Positions 61,974 to 64,000 of a stretch of 64,000 nt of DNA are shown here, one piece after another. The first letter of the stretch is position 1. Each line of letters starts with the position of its first letter. The translations under genes and the position numbers were made by a program. The DNA lies in contig CAVQGZ010000004.1 in assembly GCA_963712175.1 (NCBI GenBank), positions 992,001-1,056,000 of the forward strand, in the 5' to 3' direction. Origin of the DNA: CAVQGZ01 sp963712175. Its GTDB lineage: Bacteria; Actinomycetota; Actinomycetes; Jiangellales; Jiangellaceae. The notes below the pieces were generated by a model. It was not told where the DNA came from. It worked only from the letters and a program-made list of their open reading frames with translations, and made no database searches.

Positions 61974-63161
61974 TCACCGGTTGCGCCCGAGTCGCTCGTG
62001 GCTGCTCACCCAGTCGCCGGCGAGCACGGCGCTGGACAACGACACCTCCCCGGCCAGCACCACGCCGGCGCAGATCTCGGCGAAGGCCTTGGCCCGGCCC
62101 GGGCCGTGGCAGCCCAGCATCTGGAGGCACTCTCGCTGGGTCGCCAGACCGGTGCCGCCGCCGACAGTGGCGACGATCAACGCCGGAAGCGTGATCGACC
62201 AGTAGTAGTCGCCCGCCTCGGTCACCTGGCTGTAGACGATGCCGGCGTGCGACTCCGCCACGTTGGCGACGTCCTGCCCCGTGGCGATGAACAGGGCGGC
62301 CAGACCGTTCGCGGCGTGGGCGCCGTTGTTGGCCGAGCCGGCCATGAAGCCCCCGGTCTGGCTGTACTGGCGGGCGCGGAACAGCTGCTGTGGTGTCACA
62401 CCCATGTGCTCGCGCAGAAGGCCCTCCGGCAGCGTCGCCTCGGCCACGACGCGCTTGCCCCTGGTGCGCAGCATGTTGACCTGAGAGTGCTTCTTGTCGG
62501 TGTCGATGGCGCCGGAGAGCACGTAGCTCGGATGGTCGGGATGGTTCTGCTGGATCCACTCGCACGCTGCCCACGTCGCCTTGCCGACCATGTTCTGCCC
62601 GGCGGCGTCACCGGTTGTGTAGTCGAAGCGCAGGTAGAGCATCGGCCCGACGTGGTACCGCTCGATCTCCACGAGCCTGCCGACGCTGGTCGTCGCCTGC
62701 GCCACCGCTGTGATCTCGCCGGTGTGGGCGGCGATCCAGCCCGCGAGGTCGCGCGCGGACAGCGCGTCGTCCAGGACGAACACGGGGGCCCGCTGCATGC
62801 GGTCCTCGACCACCGTGGCACGCACCCCTCCTGCCGCGGTGAGCAGCCGCATGCCGCGGTTGTAGGAGGCGACCAGCGTGCCCTCCGTCGTTGCCAGTGG
62901 CACGTAGAAGTCGCCGTTCGCGTGCTCGCCGTTGACCCGCAAGGGCCCGGCGAGACCGATCGGCACCTGCGCAGCCCCGATGACGTTCTCGACGTTGCCT
63001 CGCAGGCTCGACTCCTCGACCGTGTAGCTGCCCACATGGTGCAACGAGGCCCCAGTGACGTCCGCGACGAACTCCCGTCGGCGGGCCGCCTGCTCGGCGG
63101 TGTAGTCGTTCTCCCTATCGCGGGGAACGGGGCGGCGCTGGGGCTCCGTCATGGGGTTCAT
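61974..63161 (-). CDS. Hydroxymethylglutaryl-CoA reductase, class I-like
   Basis: A reductase of about 395 residues that normally makes mevalonate from HMG-CoA with NADPH. NVIGAAQVPIGLAGPLRVNG and ATTEGTLVASYNRG (catalytic Glu) match class I enzymes. The catalytic Lys lies in DTDKKHSQ, the Asp in ATGQDVANV and the His in VSSHERLGRN. NMVGKATWAACEW supports the same fold. Start choice is uncertain: ATG at 63161 or 63152, or 63173 which would clash with the divergent gene. No other mevalonate gene is in the window. Confidence 0.88.
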   Translation of the reverse strand: MNPMTEPQRRPVPRDRENDYTAEQAARRREFVADVTGASLHHVGSYTVEESSLRGNVENVIGAAQVPIGLAGPLRVNGEHANGDFYVPLATTEGTLVASYNRGMRLLTAAGGVRATVVEDRMQRAPVFVLDDALSARDLAGWIAAHTGEITAVAQATTSVGRLVEIERYHVGPMLYLRFDYTTGDAAGQNMVGKATWAACEWIQQNHPDHPSYVLSGAIDTDKKHSQVNMLRTRGKRVVAEATLPEGLLREHMGVTPQQLFRARQYSQTGGFMAGSANNGAHAANGLAALFIATGQDVANVAESHAGIVYSQVTEAGDYYWSITLPALIVATVGGGTGLATQRECLQMLGCHGPGRAKAFAEICAGVVLAGEVSLSSAVLAGDWVSSHERLGRNR

Positions 63162-63171
63162 ACTGGCTGAC

Positions 63172-63456
63172 ATGGGACTCGCCCGGGTGTTGCTGCTCGT
63201 TGCCGCCGTGGCGGCTCTCGCCTACCTGCTGCATCGGGGGCTGCTGGCGATGGAGCGCCGGGGGTGGATCTACTACCGCACCAAGGGCACCGGCAGCATG
63301 GGAGCCTCGGCCATGTTCTCCCTCGACGAGGTCTTCCACCCCGAGGGACGCCACGTCGTGGTCGAGAAGCAGGAGCAGCAGCTCCGCGGGTCACGGCGCC
63401 AGGCCCCCGGTGACCTGCCCCGACCAGGCGACGAGAGTGACGTTTCGGACGCTTGA
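63172..63456 (+). CDS. Small single-pass membrane protein
   Basis: A 94-residue protein: a hydrophobic helix (LARVLLLVAAVAALAYLLHRGLLAM, residues 3-27), then a short positively charged and polar tail with GWIYYRTKGTGSMGASAMFSLDEVFHPEGRHVVVEKQEQQLRG. The pattern resembles small actinobacterial membrane proteins of unknown role. ATG at 63172; divergent from the HMG-CoA reductase. Its stop lies inside the left arm of a hairpin terminator. Confidence 0.65.
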   Translation: MGLARVLLLVAAVAALAYLLHRGLLAMERRGWIYYRTKGTGSMGASAMFSLDEVFHPEGRHVVVEKQEQQLRGSRRQAPGDLPRPGDESDVSDA

Positions 63457-63481
63457 GGCCGGCTCAAGCGTCCGAAACGTC
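63439..63481. terminator. Bidirectional hairpin terminator
   Basis: A perfect 19-base inverted repeat (63439-63457 and 63463-63481) with a 5-base loop. The left arm is GACGTTTCGGACGCTTGAG. It separates a rightward gene from a leftward gene and includes the former's stop. No T-run follows, as is common in GC-rich actinobacteria. Confidence 0.8.
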
Positions 63482-63515
63482 TCAACACCAGGCGGGCGGC
63501 GCGCCGGGACGCTCG

Positions 63516-64000
63516 CTAGATGAAGAACTGACCGTTCGACTCGTTGGACTCCCCGTACATCATCGCCACCCCGCCGAGCTCGACGCCGTCGATCAGGTCC
63601 TGCTGCGCGATGCCCAGGAGCTCCATCGTCATCGTGCAGGCCACCAGCCGCACCCCGCTGTCACGCGCGGAGCCGATCAGCTCCGGCAGGCTCGGCACGT
63701 TGTGGTCCTTCATGATCCGCTTGATCATGGCCGGGCCTCCGCCCAGCATGTTCATCGTCGACAGCGGCATCCTGTCCGGCCCGGACGGCATCATGGCGGC
63801 GAAGGCCTTGTCCATCGCCGTGCGCTCCCTGGCCGGCGGGTCGTCGCGGCGAAGCGCGTTCAGGCCCCAGAACGTGAAGAACATGGAGACCTCGTCGCCC
63901 ATGGCGACCGAGCCGTTGGCGAGGATGAAGGCCGCCAGCACTCGGTCGAAGTCCCCGGAGAACACGACGAGGGTCTTCTTGTCGCGAATCCGGGCCGCCG
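63516..64000 (-). CDS. DsrE/DsrF/DrsH-like family protein, 5' end outside the window
   Basis: A partial gene running off the right edge. The readable 161 residues begin RIRDKKTLVVFSGDFDRVLAAFILANGS and include VSMFFTFWGLNALRR, MLGGGPAMIKRIMKDHNV and SGVRLVACTMTMELLGI with one Cys in the usual C-terminal position of DsrE-like proteins. The family is linked to sulfur transfer or peroxide-type proteins. A separate DsrE-like gene is at 30136. The start codon lies beyond 64000. Confidence 0.85.
   Translation of the reverse strand, partial: AARIRDKKTLVVFSGDFDRVLAAFILANGSVAMGDEVSMFFTFWGLNALRRDDPPARERTAMDKAFAAMMPSGPDRMPLSTMNMLGGGPAMIKRIMKDHNVPSLPELIGSARDSGVRLVACTMTMELLGIAQQDLIDGVELGGVAMMYGESNESNGQFFI

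Noticed and set aside
62491..62510. TTGTCGGTG strings resembling the left half of the mycobacterial PafBC promoter motif (also near 10075 and 48085).
   Set aside because: All are inside coding regions and lack a matching -10 part 8 bases later.
1..64000. Search by eye for CRISPR arrays, tRNA or rRNA genes, insertion sequences and prophage genes.
   Set aside because: No repeat-spacer pattern, cloverleaf, transposase or phage structural gene was seen. Short or degenerate RNA genes could be missed without a tool.

Overview
The window is dense, very GC-rich DNA of actinobacterial (Actinomycetota) character. Coding is tight with many four-base ATGA/GTGA overlaps, GTG and TTG starts are common, and it holds a PafB/PafC pair, a WS/DGAT acyltransferase, an HrpA helicase with DUF3418, and a TCGAAC-N4-GTTCGA type LexA box. 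I see no rRNA, tRNA, CRISPR array, insertion sequence or phage gene, and no gene-free stretch above 300 bases. The lineage cannot be fixed below phylum; a Micrococcales- or Propionibacteriales-like organism is a guess.

Layout. 1-3.1 kb: pflB and pflA, both carrying several frameshifts. 3.1-5.8 kb: a leftward coupled set (PspC, archaeal-type adenosine-specific kinase, frameshifted amidohydrolase, GNAT, nucleoside deaminase). 5.9-12.6 kb: an acyl-CoA dehydrogenase facing a leftward operon of two SulP transporters and a GH65 glycoside phosphorylase. 12.8-18.2 kb: an SDR, an operon of sphingosine-phosphate-lyase-like PLP enzyme plus FGGY kinase, and a WS/DGAT. 18.2-24.6 kb: a lipoprotein, an anchored endonuclease/phosphatase-fold protein, then a rightward run of membrane-anchored sulfoquinovosidase, patatin-like lipase and O-succinylhomoserine sulfhydrylase. 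24.6-30.1 kb: PafC, PafB and a fused 5-oxoprolinase. 30.1-35.6 kb: small proteins, GNAT, an ABC-2 exporter with two ATPases and a TetR regulator, LysE exporter, NTF2-like protein. 35.6-44.6 kb: HrpA, a CPA1 antiporter, a DUF697 GTPase, a frameshifted GMC oxidoreductase and a GNAT. 44.6-49.5 kb: a possible clan CD peptidase-like protein, DUF309, a methyltransferase, an acyl-ACP-reductase-like protein with an extra N-terminal half, and an SDR. 49.6-53.2 kb: a three-gene operon (unknown protein, MoxR ATPase, DUF2201/VWA protein) behind a perfect SOS-box palindrome. 53.2-59.4 kb: a hydrolase, DUF1801, a heliorhodopsin, a HemW-like radical SAM protein, a GH13 glucosidase and three small unknown genes. 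59.4-64 kb: an operon of class I HMG-CoA reductase, lipase-like hydrolase and 4-hydroxybutyryl-CoA dehydratase, then a hairpin terminator and a truncated DsrE-family gene.

The most interesting items are the SOS-box-linked MoxR/VWA trio, the heliorhodopsin with all diagnostic residues, the anchored sulfoquinovosidase with its sulfur- and lipid-related neighbours, the 4-hydroxybutyryl-CoA dehydratase operon, and the acyl-ACP-reductase-like fusion. About nine of ten detected frameshifts fall in the first 5.1 kb, which suggests either gene decay of an anaerobic pathway or local sequence error.
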